This document shows positions 1-6,779 of a stretch of DNA of 6,779 bases, in pieces. The DNA comes from Alcanivorax sp. GTDB taxonomy: Bacteria; Pseudomonadota; Gammaproteobacteria; Pseudomonadales; Alcanivoracaceae. Under the pieces are notes generated by a model. It did no database searches. It was given only the letters and a program-made list of their open reading frames with translations, and was not told the DNA's origin. The position numbers were made by a program, and so were the translations under genes. The DNA is taken from positions 1 through 6,779 of the forward strand of contig SLJS01000010.1 of NCBI GenBank assembly GCA_007135015.1. The letters run 5' to 3'. Each line of letters starts with the position of its first letter. Positions within the stretch are counted from its first letter, which is position 1.

Positions 1-3
1 CGA

Positions 4-25
4 CCCTCCCCCTTGCGGGGGAGGG
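4..25. repeat. Perfect GC-rich hairpin at left edge
   Basis: Arms CCCTCCCCC (4-12) and GGGGGAGGG (17-25) are perfect complements around a TTGC loop. This 9-bp stem with a 4-nt loop lies in non-coding DNA. Similar CCCTCCCCC-type palindromes are common intergenic elements in GC-rich proteobacteria (general knowledge, not checked here). No T-run follows on either strand, so it is not a classical intrinsic terminator, although it could stop or stabilise a transcript end from the gene to the right or from one outside the window. Confidence 0.7.
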
Positions 26-109
26 AGCTTCCTTATCCGGCCGTCGAGGGCTTTTACGACACCCTCTCTTTAGTGAGCGCCACCCAGGGAACGGCCGGGG
101 AAAGCGCCC

Positions 110-131
110 GCCGGGAAATCGGCTTCCCGGC
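110..131 (-). terminator. Hairpin just after the hydrolase/OsmC stop
   Basis: GCCGGGAA (110-117) and TTCCCGGC (124-131) form a perfect 8-bp stem with a 6-nt loop, 6 nt beyond the minus-strand stop codon at 138. Its position suggests a 3' end or mRNA-stabilising hairpin for the minus-strand operon. There is no clear U-tract on the minus-strand side, so factor-independent termination is uncertain. Confidence 0.4.
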
Positions 132-137
132 CTTCGT

Positions 138-1367
138 TCACCCTGATTCCGTGGTGCGAATCTCGTGCAGGTTCAGCAGGGTCCTGTGTACCGGGCATCG
201 ATTGGCGATCTCGATCAGGCGGGCGCGCTGTGCTTCGTCCAGATCCCCTTCCAGGGTGATCCGGCGCTCCAGCACATCCACCTTGCTGTCCTTTTCGGGG
301 CAGTCCTCGCAGTCGCGAACATGTTCGCGGGAATGGGAAAGACTCACCCGCACATCGTCCAGGGGCCAGTCCTTGTGGTTGGCGTACATGCGCACCGTCA
401 TGGAGGTACAGGCACCCAGTGATGCCAGTAGCAGCTCATAGGGGTCCGGGGCCACGTTGCTGCCTCCCGCCGATAACGGTTCATCCGCCTGCAGGAAATG
501 GTCATCGGTGAGAATGTCGCGCAGAAAGCTGTGGTTACGCTCCAGCACCTCCACCTGGCCACTGCCCGGCGCCGTCCTCTTGTCTTCCCGGCCGTCATCG
601 CCGGCAAGCAGATAACGACTGGCCCAGGCGGTAATGGTGGCGGCCACGTAATCGGCATCCGCCTTGCGGGTCAACAGATGATCCGCGTCGTCCAGCGAGA
701 TGAAACTCTTCGGATGTTTCGCCATGGTGTAGATATGCGCGGCTTCCTCCACGGAAACCGTCGCGTCCACCGGCGAGTGCATGACCAGCAGCGCACTGCG
801 GAGACCGCGGATGTGCTCATCCAGGCTCTGCGCTTCCATGTCCCGGATAAAGCCACTGGCAATGTTGAATCGGCGTCCGCCAAGTTCAACGCAGGCCTCG
901 CCCTGCTCCAGGATCTTGTCCCGGCTTTCACCGAAATGCTTGAGTACATGATCCGGACTCGACGGGGCCCCAATGGTGACCACCGCCCGGACCTCCGGGA
1001 TACGCCCGGCGGCAGCCAGCACCGCCGCGCCGCCCAGACTGTGACCAATCAGGATCGACGGCGCCATGTAATCAGCTCTCAGGTACTCCGCCGCCGAGAC
1101 CAGGTCTTCCACATTCGAGGAAAAGCCGGTGTTGGCAAAATCGCCGTCACTGCTGCCCAGCCCGGTGAAGTCAAAGCGCAGCACGGCGATACCGCGGCCG
1201 GCCAGCGCCCGGCTGATACGACTCGCCGCGGCAATATCCTTGCCGCAGGTAAAACAGTGCGCGAACAGTGCCACCGCTTCAGGTTTTCCCGCGGGCAGCT
1301 CCAGCAGTGCGGCCAGACGCTTGCCTTCGGCGTTGGGAAAATCAGCCTTTCTGCGTTTTACCGACAT
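138..1367 (-). CDS. Bifunctional alpha/beta hydrolase / OsmC peroxidase fusion
   Basis: A 409-aa fusion of two domains. Residues 1 to about 257 form an alpha/beta hydrolase, with nucleophile Ser110 in GHSLGG and a likely acid Asp201 (SPVD) and base His230 (DADH). The conserved N-terminal HCFTCGKD segment (37-44) is typical of this fused family. After a polar linker (258-270), residues 271-405 form an OsmC/Ohr-like domain. Its redox cysteines are Cys320 (LGAC, start of the long helix) and Cys391 (NRCPVH), which in this family reduce organic hydroperoxides. The hydrolase substrate is unknown; an ester or lipid peroxide is plausible, but that is inference. The start at 1367 is chosen because AGGGAG (1374-1379 on the complementary strand) lies 6 nt before the ATG and the hydrolase homology begins there; the open frame upstream to 1913 lies within the neighbouring gene. 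The protein has no signal peptide and is probably cytoplasmic. It is the second gene of an operon, 28 nt after the beta-CASP gene. Cys353 and Cys356 (CEDC) are extra cysteines. Confidence 0.93.
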   Translation of the reverse strand: MSVKRRKADFPNAEGKRLAALLELPAGKPEAVALFAHCFTCGKDIAAASRISRALAGRGIAVLRFDFTGLGSSDGDFANTGFSSNVEDLVSAAEYLRADYMAPSILIGHSLGGAAVLAAAGRIPEVRAVVTIGAPSSPDHVLKHFGESRDKILEQGEACVELGGRRFNIASGFIRDMEAQSLDEHIRGLRSALLVMHSPVDATVSVEEAAHIYTMAKHPKSFISLDDADHLLTRKADADYVAATITAWASRYLLAGDDGREDKRTAPGSGQVEVLERNHSFLRDILTDDHFLQADEPLSAGGSNVAPDPYELLLASLGACTSMTVRMYANHKDWPLDDVRVSLSHSREHVRDCEDCPEKDSKVDVLERRITLEGDLDEAQRARLIEIANRCPVHRTLLNLHEIRTTESG

Positions 1368-1373
1368 GATCAG

Positions 1374-1379
1374 CTCCCT
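1374..1379 (-). promoter_or_regulatory. Ribosome binding site of hydrolase/OsmC gene
   Basis: AGGGAG on the minus strand, 6 nt before the ATG at 1367. It lies in the 28-nt gap after the upstream gene's stop. It rules out the much longer in-frame extension to 1913, which would sit inside the nuclease gene. Confidence 0.75.
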
Positions 1380-1395
1380 GTCTGCCCGGATCCTG

Positions 1396-2790
1396 TCAAC
1401 ATTGTACCCGCTCGTCGCGTACCGCCACTTCCGCGGCGATGCCCTTTTCCACCAGCGCCTCACGCAGGACGGCCAGTGCCGTCTCTTCGCCGTGGACCAG
1501 CCGGAAATGCGGCCCGCCGTCGATCGCCCCGGCCCAGGCCAGCAGCTGGCTCTGACCAGCGTGGGCGGAGAAACCGCCGAGGGTATGGATCTGCGCCCGC
1601 ACGGCGAACTGATGGCCGAACATCCGTACCCGTTCCGCTCCCTCCACCAGCTGCCGCCCCAGGGTCCCCGCTGCCTGGAAACCGCTGAAGACGATGTGGT
1701 TGCGCTCCTGCCAGAGCCGGTGCTTGAGATGATGCCGGACCCGGCCGCCGTTGCACATGCCGCTTCCGGCAATGACGATTGCCCCCTGGTCGATCCGATT
1801 GATCTGCATGGACTCTTCCACCGTGGCGCAAAGCCGCAGCGGGGGCAGGAACTGCTCCAGGGTGCGCGCCCGGTAATGGGCCAGCAGGCGCTGGTCTTCC
1901 TCGTCCAGGGCATCCAGCCACTGGCTGTACAGGGCGGTGACCTCGATGGCCATGGGACTGTCCAGAAAGACCTGCCAGTTCTTCAGGCGACCGGCGTGAT
2001 ACAGGCATCCGAGGTGAAACAGCAGCTCCTGGGTTCGTCCCACGGCAAAGGCGGGCATGATCAGGTTGCCGCGTTCGCGGCGTGCCTGATCAAGGATGCC
2101 GGCCAGTTCTTCCACGGTGTCCGTCAGGGAACGATGGTCCCGGTTGCCGTAGGTGGACTCCATCAGCACCAGATCCGCCCGCGCGGGCACCTCCGGGTCA
2201 CGCATCAGGACGCTGTCGGACTTGCCCAGGTCTCCGGAGAAGACCAGGGTACGAGACGGGCCGCCACGGCGCTCATGGAGCTCGACAATCGCCGAGCCGA
2301 GGATATGGCCCGCGTCCAGAAAATTCAGATGAAGCCCGTCGGCGATCTCCGTCTCCCGGTGGTAGTCGAGCACCTGACACTGCTCCAGCACCGCCAGCAC
2401 ATCCGCCTGTTCATACTCCGGCTCCCAGGGCTTCTCCCCGGCGCGCCGGCGGCGCAGGTTCACCTGTTCCAGGTCCCGGAAATAGAGATTCGCCGCATCA
2501 TCGAGCATGATCGCCAGCAGATTGCGGGTCGCCGGCGTACACCAGATGGGCCCGCGAAACCCCCGGTTGACCAACAGCGGCAAGGCCCCGGAGTGATCCA
2601 GGTGGGCATGGGACAGCACCACCGCGTCAAGCCGCTGCGGTTTCACCCGCAGGGCCTCGCGACGCAGCCGGGAGACCGTGTCGCCGCCCTGGTGCATGCC
2701 GCAGTCCAGCAGCACCCGCGCCCTGCCCGAGCGCACCAGATGCCGCGAGCCGGTGACTTCTCCGACACCGCCCAGTGACTGTACTTCCAT
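1396..2790 (-). CDS. MBL-fold beta-CASP RNA nuclease (CPSF-73/Ysh1-like)
   Basis: A 464-aa enzyme with the full set of metallo-beta-lactamase and beta-CASP motifs: motif 1 Asp29 (LLDCG), motif 2 HAHLDH (His61, His63, Asp65, His66), motif 3 His162 (DAGHILGSA), motif 4 Asp187 (SGDLG), motif A Glu211 (ESTYGNRDH), motif B His410 (GGFSAHA) and motif C His433 (LVHGE). These residues bind two zinc ions and catalyse endo- or 5'-exonucleolytic cleavage of RNA in characterised relatives such as CPSF-73 and Thermus TTHA0252. The PAFAVGRTQE (246-255) and SGMCNGGR (343-350) signatures of the family are also present. Length is normal for bacterial members. There is no extra KH or RNase J C-terminal domain, so it is not RNase J. 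The start at 2790 follows AGGGGA by 5 nt and begins directly at the first beta strand (MEVQSLGGVGEVTGS). In-frame ATGs at 2811 and 2859 would add 7 or 23 residues without known homology. First gene of the minus-strand operon. The natural RNA target is unknown. Confidence 0.95.
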   Translation of the reverse strand: MEVQSLGGVGEVTGSRHLVRSGRARVLLDCGMHQGGDTVSRLRREALRVKPQRLDAVVLSHAHLDHSGALPLLVNRGFRGPIWCTPATRNLLAIMLDDAANLYFRDLEQVNLRRRRAGEKPWEPEYEQADVLAVLEQCQVLDYHRETEIADGLHLNFLDAGHILGSAIVELHERRGGPSRTLVFSGDLGKSDSVLMRDPEVPARADLVLMESTYGNRDHRSLTDTVEELAGILDQARRERGNLIMPAFAVGRTQELLFHLGCLYHAGRLKNWQVFLDSPMAIEVTALYSQWLDALDEEDQRLLAHYRARTLEQFLPPLRLCATVEESMQINRIDQGAIVIAGSGMCNGGRVRHHLKHRLWQERNHIVFSGFQAAGTLGRQLVEGAERVRMFGHQFAVRAQIHTLGGFSAHAGQSQLLAWAGAIDGGPHFRLVHGEETALAVLREALVEKGIAAEVAVRDERVQC

Positions 2791-2795
2791 CGATT

Positions 2796-2801
2796 TCCCC
2801 T
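2796..2801 (-). promoter_or_regulatory. Ribosome binding site of beta-CASP gene
   Basis: AGGGGA on the minus strand, 5 nt before the ATG at 2790. It supports this start over the ATGs at 2811 and 2859, which have no comparable site. Confidence 0.6.
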
Positions 2802-2942
2802 GTGATTGCATGGCGAAACAGGCCTGCGCAGCATCCACCGGAATGGCGTGCGAAAGCAATCCCGGCAGGGGGGAAAACCGGGCGCTGGAACGCCAGCACG
2901 GAAAATCAAGGAGTTACGTGATCCCCAGAGCGCGAAGACCCT

Positions 2943-2973
2943 GTGAAACAGCCTGTTTTACTTGGGATAAAAC
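2943..2973. promoter_or_regulatory. Overlapping operator-like dyads upstream of acnA
   Basis: GTGAAACAG (2943-2951) and CTGTTTTAC (2953-2961) form a 19-bp dyad around C2952 with a single mismatched pair; its core AAACAG-C-CTGTTT (2946-2958) is perfect. The right half-site GTTTTA (2955-2960) is also the left arm of a second perfect dyad with TAAAAC (2968-2973). The second dyad spans the -35 box at 2962-2967. Related half-sites start at 2943, 2955 and 2967, one helical step of 12 bp apart, in alternating orientation. Overlap with the -35 suggests a repressor operator. The regulator cannot be named from sequence. Confidence 0.5.
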
Positions 2974-2990
2974 CCGCACTGCTTTACTAT
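2962..2990 (+). promoter_or_regulatory. Candidate sigma70 promoter of acnA
   Basis: TTGGGA (2962-2967, four of six consensus bases) and TACTAT (2985-2990, four of six) are separated by exactly 17 nt in the AT-rich part of the intergenic region. A transcript starting about 7 nt beyond would have a leader of roughly 30 nt before the acnA ATG at 3031. Assigned by eye from spacing and context. Confidence 0.5.
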
Positions 2991-3017
2991 CTGCACCCCA
3001 TCCAGTGGCCAGTATAC

Positions 3018-3022
3018 GGAGG
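3018..3022 (+). promoter_or_regulatory. Ribosome binding site of acnA
   Basis: GGAGG ends 8 nt before the ATG at 3031. The alternative in-frame TTG at 3025 would be only 2 nt away, too close to be used, so ATG 3031 is the better start. Confidence 0.85.
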
Positions 3023-3030
3023 CATTGAGC

Positions 3031-5769
<2,739 letters not shown>

Positions 5770-5795
5770 CGCCCCAACGACCCGCATACGGTCGC

Positions 5796-5830
5796 AAAGC
5801 CCCGGTGCCGAAAAGCCCGGGGCTTTTTTT
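5796..5830 (+). terminator. Rho-independent terminator of acnA
   Basis: AAAGCCCCGG (5796-5805) pairs perfectly with CCGGGGCTTT (5817-5826) around an 11-nt loop, and a run of seven T (5824-5830) follows. It begins 27 nt after the acnA stop. This is a textbook intrinsic terminator. Confidence 0.93.
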
Positions 5831-5847
5831 GCGCCCCGAAGGGGCGC
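5831..5847. repeat. Left hairpin of repeat island
   Basis: GCGCCCC (5831-5837), loop GAA, GGGGCGC (5841-5847); T5830 and A5848 extend the stem to 8 bp. It abuts the T-run of the acnA terminator. A nearly identical copy in inverted orientation lies at 6113-6129. Confidence 0.8.
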
Positions 5848-5877
5848 AGTGGCGAGTGGCGAGCGACGAGAGGCGAG
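5848..5877. repeat. Left degenerate 7-nt tandem array
   Basis: Four heptamers in a row: AGTGGCG, AGTGGCG, AGCGACG, AGAGGCG, then AG. It follows the left hairpin with no gap. GTGGCGA-type arrays of this kind occur in intergenic DNA of some gammaproteobacteria (recollection, not checked). Confidence 0.7.
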
Positions 5878-5887
5878 CCTGGCCGTA

Positions 5888-5936
5888 TCGCAAAGCGGTC
5901 TCGTGGCACCTGCAGGAGCGCTGCTTACAGCGCGAA
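5888..5936 (+). repeat. REP-like palindromic sequence, forward
   Basis: The core GCAGGAGCGCTG (5912-5923), CTTA loop and CAGCGC (5928-5933) form a perfect 6-bp stem, followed by GAA. This is the architecture of Pseudomonas/Halomonas-type REP sequences (a GTAG-like head, GGAGC, stem-loop, then GCGAA). The head here is GCAG rather than GTAG. TCGCAAAGC (5888-5896) lies upstream and is shared with the second copy. Confidence 0.6.
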
Positions 5937-5979
5937 AACCCCGCATTCGGGCACAGTGCCAGGTTCTTCGAGCCCCTCT

Positions 5980-6015
5980 TCACAACAGAGGTGCGCTCCT
6001 ACCAGGGCTTTGCGA
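5980..6015 (-). repeat. REP-like palindromic sequence, inverted and decayed
   Basis: Read on the minus strand it has TCGCAAAGC (6015-6007), then GGTAGGAGCGCACC (6003-5990), then CTCTGTTGTGAA. The GTAGGAGC head is intact. The second arm reads TGTG where a complement of GCGCAC is expected, so the stem has decayed. Its orientation opposite to the copy at 5888-5936 gives a BIME-like inverted pair. Confidence 0.6.
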
Positions 6016-6045
6016 CATCCTTTGAGGGAGAGGTGTCCATTCTTT

Positions 6046-6078
6046 AGCGCCAGGAACCTGAACCCGGGTGGCGCTTTT
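6046..6078 (+). terminator. Terminator-like hairpin with no upstream gene
   Basis: AGCGCCA (6046-6052) and TGGCGCT (6069-6075) are a perfect 7-bp inverted repeat around a 16-nt GC-rich loop, followed by TTTT (6075-6078). The polarity fits termination of a plus-strand transcript. No plus-strand gene precedes it apart from acnA, which already has a terminator. The T-run is short. Confidence 0.4.
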
Positions 6079-6083
6079 CCTTC

Positions 6084-6112
6084 TGACCACTGAATACCGA
6101 CAACCGATGACT
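6084..6112. repeat. Right degenerate 7-nt tandem array
   Basis: Four heptamers TGACCAC, TGAATAC, CGACAAC, CGATGAC, then TG. They share the pattern YGANNAC and lead straight into the right hairpin. Read on the minus strand this array follows its hairpin just as the left array does. Confidence 0.6.
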
Positions 6113-6129
6113 GCGCCCCTACGGGGCGC
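6113..6129. repeat. Right hairpin of repeat island, at CBS stop codon
   Basis: GCGCCCC (6113-6119), loop TAC, GGGGCGC (6123-6129). On the minus strand it begins with the last base of the TAG stop of the CBS gene, so it could act as a 3' hairpin for that mRNA. No U-tract follows. Read inverted, it matches the left copy plus AGT at 19 of 20 positions. Confidence 0.75.
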
Positions 6130-6530
6130 TACGCCACCCCGTCGCTGTCCGGAGGGAGGAAGGGCTCACGCAGGTGCCGGGCAAAGCCCCGGCAGGCGTC
6201 CGTCCAGGTGAGGATGCCCGCCAGATGGCCGTTACGGGTGAGCACCACCACGCTCTGGTGGCTTTCGGCCATGAACTCGAGCACCTGGTCGGCACGGGTG
6301 TCGCTTTCCAGGCAGGGCACGGTCTCCATCCAGTCGAGCAGCGGCTCCTCGGTATCCGGCAGCGCCGACAGCCGCAGAATGCCGAGCACCTCGTGCTGAT
6401 CGCCGGTAACCGGAAGATGGTGAAGCCCGTGCTCGCTCATCATGGCCCGTGCATCGCCGACAACGCCCCCCGCCTCCACGTGCCAGGGAAAGGGAGTCAT
6501 CAGCGCACCAATTTGCGGGATCCGTCGCAT
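6129..6530 (-). CDS. Small protein of two tandem CBS domains
   Basis: A 133-aa protein consisting almost entirely of a Bateman module: CBS1 about residues 5-57 (IGALMTPFPWHV...HHLPVTGDQHEVLGIL) and CBS2 about 64-120 (LLDWMETVPCL...SVVVLTRNGHLAGILTWTD). Such modules bind adenosine nucleotides (AMP, ATP, SAM) or divalent cations and signal to partner proteins. CBS2 keeps the T-x-x-D ribose-binding motif (Thr108-Asp111). CBS1 has RLSA at that place, so probably only one nucleotide site is active. There is no fused catalytic or membrane domain, so its partner must be a separate protein, not identifiable here. The ATG at 6530 is the only reasonable start: an in-frame TGA lies seven codons upstream (6549-6551) and the first CBS strand begins at once. 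There is no Shine-Dalgarno sequence. A TACACT box 7 nt before the ATG hints at a leaderless or very short leader transcript. It is convergent to acnA and ends in the repeat-island hairpin. Confidence 0.88.
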   Translation of the reverse strand: MRRIPQIGALMTPFPWHVEAGGVVGDARAMMSEHGLHHLPVTGDQHEVLGILRLSALPDTEEPLLDWMETVPCLESDTRADQVLEFMAESHQSVVVLTRNGHLAGILTWTDACRGFARHLREPFLPPDSDGVA

Positions 6531-6715
6531 GGTTTGAGTGTAGCAGTATCAGGCGGCAGGCGAGAGCCGGCCCGGCCCGGGGAATCCCTGATTCCGTCTC
6601 CACCCGGGATGTTTGCCCGCGCCCCTTGAGAGGCCTCCCGGAATGGAGGGCTGTTCGCGCTGCTAGCCCGGATATTGCACCAAATGCCATGTAATTCGCG
6701 CCGCGGATGGGCGTC
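6531..6715. other. Non-coding DNA upstream of the CBS gene
   Basis: I see no gene here. The stretch holds several small palindromes: GCCGG-C-CCGGC (6566-6576), GGAATC-CCT-GATTCC (6581-6595) and CCTCC/GGAGG (6634-6638, 6645-6649). A promoter for the CBS gene should lie at the left end, but no -35 box with proper spacing is visible. Confidence 0.5.
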
Positions 6716-6779
6716 GTCAGGCGTGCTCGCGACTGAAGCCGTAGCAGGGACTACGGCTGAAGGAGCATGTGCGCCTGAC
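6716..6779. repeat. Long interrupted hairpin at right edge
   Basis: Three nested complementary blocks make one 64-nt hairpin: GTCAGGCG (6716-6723) with CGCCTGAC (6772-6779), TGCTC (6724-6728) with GAGCA (6763-6767), and AGCCGTAG (6737-6744) with CTACGGCT (6751-6758) around the loop CAGGGA. That is 21 perfect pairs with two asymmetric interruptions. The outer arm ends at the last base of the window, so the structure may continue. Candidates are a REP-type repeat, a structured RNA or a terminator for a gene beyond the edge. Confidence 0.65.

Larger units (their letters stand above)
2791..3030. promoter_or_regulatory. Divergent intergenic control region
   Basis: This 240-bp gap separates the divergently transcribed nuclease operon and acnA. 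The right half is clearly AT-richer (about 2941-2995) and holds the acnA promoter candidate and dyads. The left half is GC-rich with a small hairpin (GCTGG 2884-2888, CCAGC 2893-2897). I found no convincing sigma70 promoter for the minus-strand operon. A weak TTGCTT box is visible on the minus strand, but without a good -10 partner. Confidence 0.7.
5770..6128. other. Gene-free interval between convergent genes
   Basis: These 359 nt between the acnA stop and the CBS gene stop contain no convincing coding sequence. In order they hold the acnA terminator (5796-5830), a hairpin with heptad array (5831-5877), a REP-like unit (5888-5936), a small palindrome GGCAC-A-GTGCC (5950-5960), a second inverted REP-like unit (5980-6015), a terminator-like hairpin (6046-6078), and an inverted heptad array plus hairpin (6084-6129). 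An 80-codon open frame (5805-6047, GTG start) runs through it, but it starts in the terminator loop and has no ribosome binding site. Confidence 0.8.

Noticed and set aside
498..1688. A 396-codon plus-strand open frame across the hydrolase/OsmC gene
   Set aside because: It is antisense to a well-supported fusion gene, is rich in Arg, Pro and Gln as expected of a shadow frame, and lacks any recognisable motif.
1368..1913. N-terminal extension of the hydrolase/OsmC frame
   Set aside because: The added 182 residues are out-of-frame translation of the nuclease gene, and a good ribosome binding site precedes the ATG at 1367.
1129..2778. A 549-codon open frame on the plus strand, opposite the beta-CASP nuclease gene
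   Set aside because: It is a shadow of a gene with every catalytic motif intact. It has no domain of its own and crosses the operon junction.
2943..2961. CRP, LexA or Fur box upstream of acnA
   Set aside because: The dyad lacks TGTGA-N6-TCACA, CTGT-N8-ACAG and the Fur 19-mer pattern. It is reported only as an unassigned operator candidate.
5805..6047. An 80-codon plus-strand open frame in the intergenic island
   Set aside because: It starts at a GTG inside the acnA terminator loop, has no ribosome binding site, and is composed of repeat sequence.
5831..6129. CRISPR array
   Set aside because: The repeats are degenerate heptamers and hairpins without regular spacers of equal length, and no cas gene is present.
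6716..6779. tRNA gene or integron attC site
   Set aside because: There is no tRNA cloverleaf, T-loop or CCA-type end, and the RYYYAAC/GTTRRRY core of attC is absent.

Overview
The window looks like chromosomal DNA of a GC-rich gammaproteobacterium. The protein sequences, strong Shine-Dalgarno sites and GTAGGAGC-type REP sequences resemble those seen in Pseudomonas, Halomonas and Ectothiorhodospiraceae-like genomes. Assignment below class level is a guess. There is no sign of phage, plasmid, transposase or CRISPR.

Layout: (1) Positions 1-137 are the gene-free left edge, with two strong hairpins. (2) Positions 138-2790 hold a two-gene minus-strand operon. The upstream gene (1396-2790) encodes a metallo-beta-lactamase/beta-CASP RNA nuclease of the CPSF-73/Ysh1 type. 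The downstream gene (138-1367), 28 nt away, encodes a fused alpha/beta hydrolase and OsmC-type peroxidase domain. (3) Positions 2791-3030 form a divergent control region with a sigma70-like promoter and overlapping dyads in front of acnA. (4) Positions 3031-5769 encode a complete [4Fe-4S] aconitase A of 912 aa. (5) Positions 5770-6128 have no convincing gene. They hold the acnA terminator, then an unusually ordered repeat island: two inverted hairpin-plus-heptad ends enclosing an inverted pair of REP-like sequences and a further terminator-like hairpin. (6) Positions 6129-6530, minus strand, encode a small two-CBS-domain protein convergent to acnA. (7) Positions 6531-6779 are gene-free and end in a long interrupted hairpin that finishes exactly at the window edge.

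How the genes relate: acnA supplies the citrate-isocitrate step of the TCA and glyoxylate cycles, and its cluster is sensitive to oxidants. The OsmC domain next door would detoxify organic peroxides, and the beta-CASP enzyme would act on RNA. A shared oxidative-stress theme is possible, but nothing in the sequence proves it. The genes look like ordinary core or conserved accessory genes. The most unusual material is in the non-coding DNA: the repeat island at 5831-6129, the operator-like dyads before acnA, and the right-edge hairpin. I see no clear case for a wholly new multigene system here.
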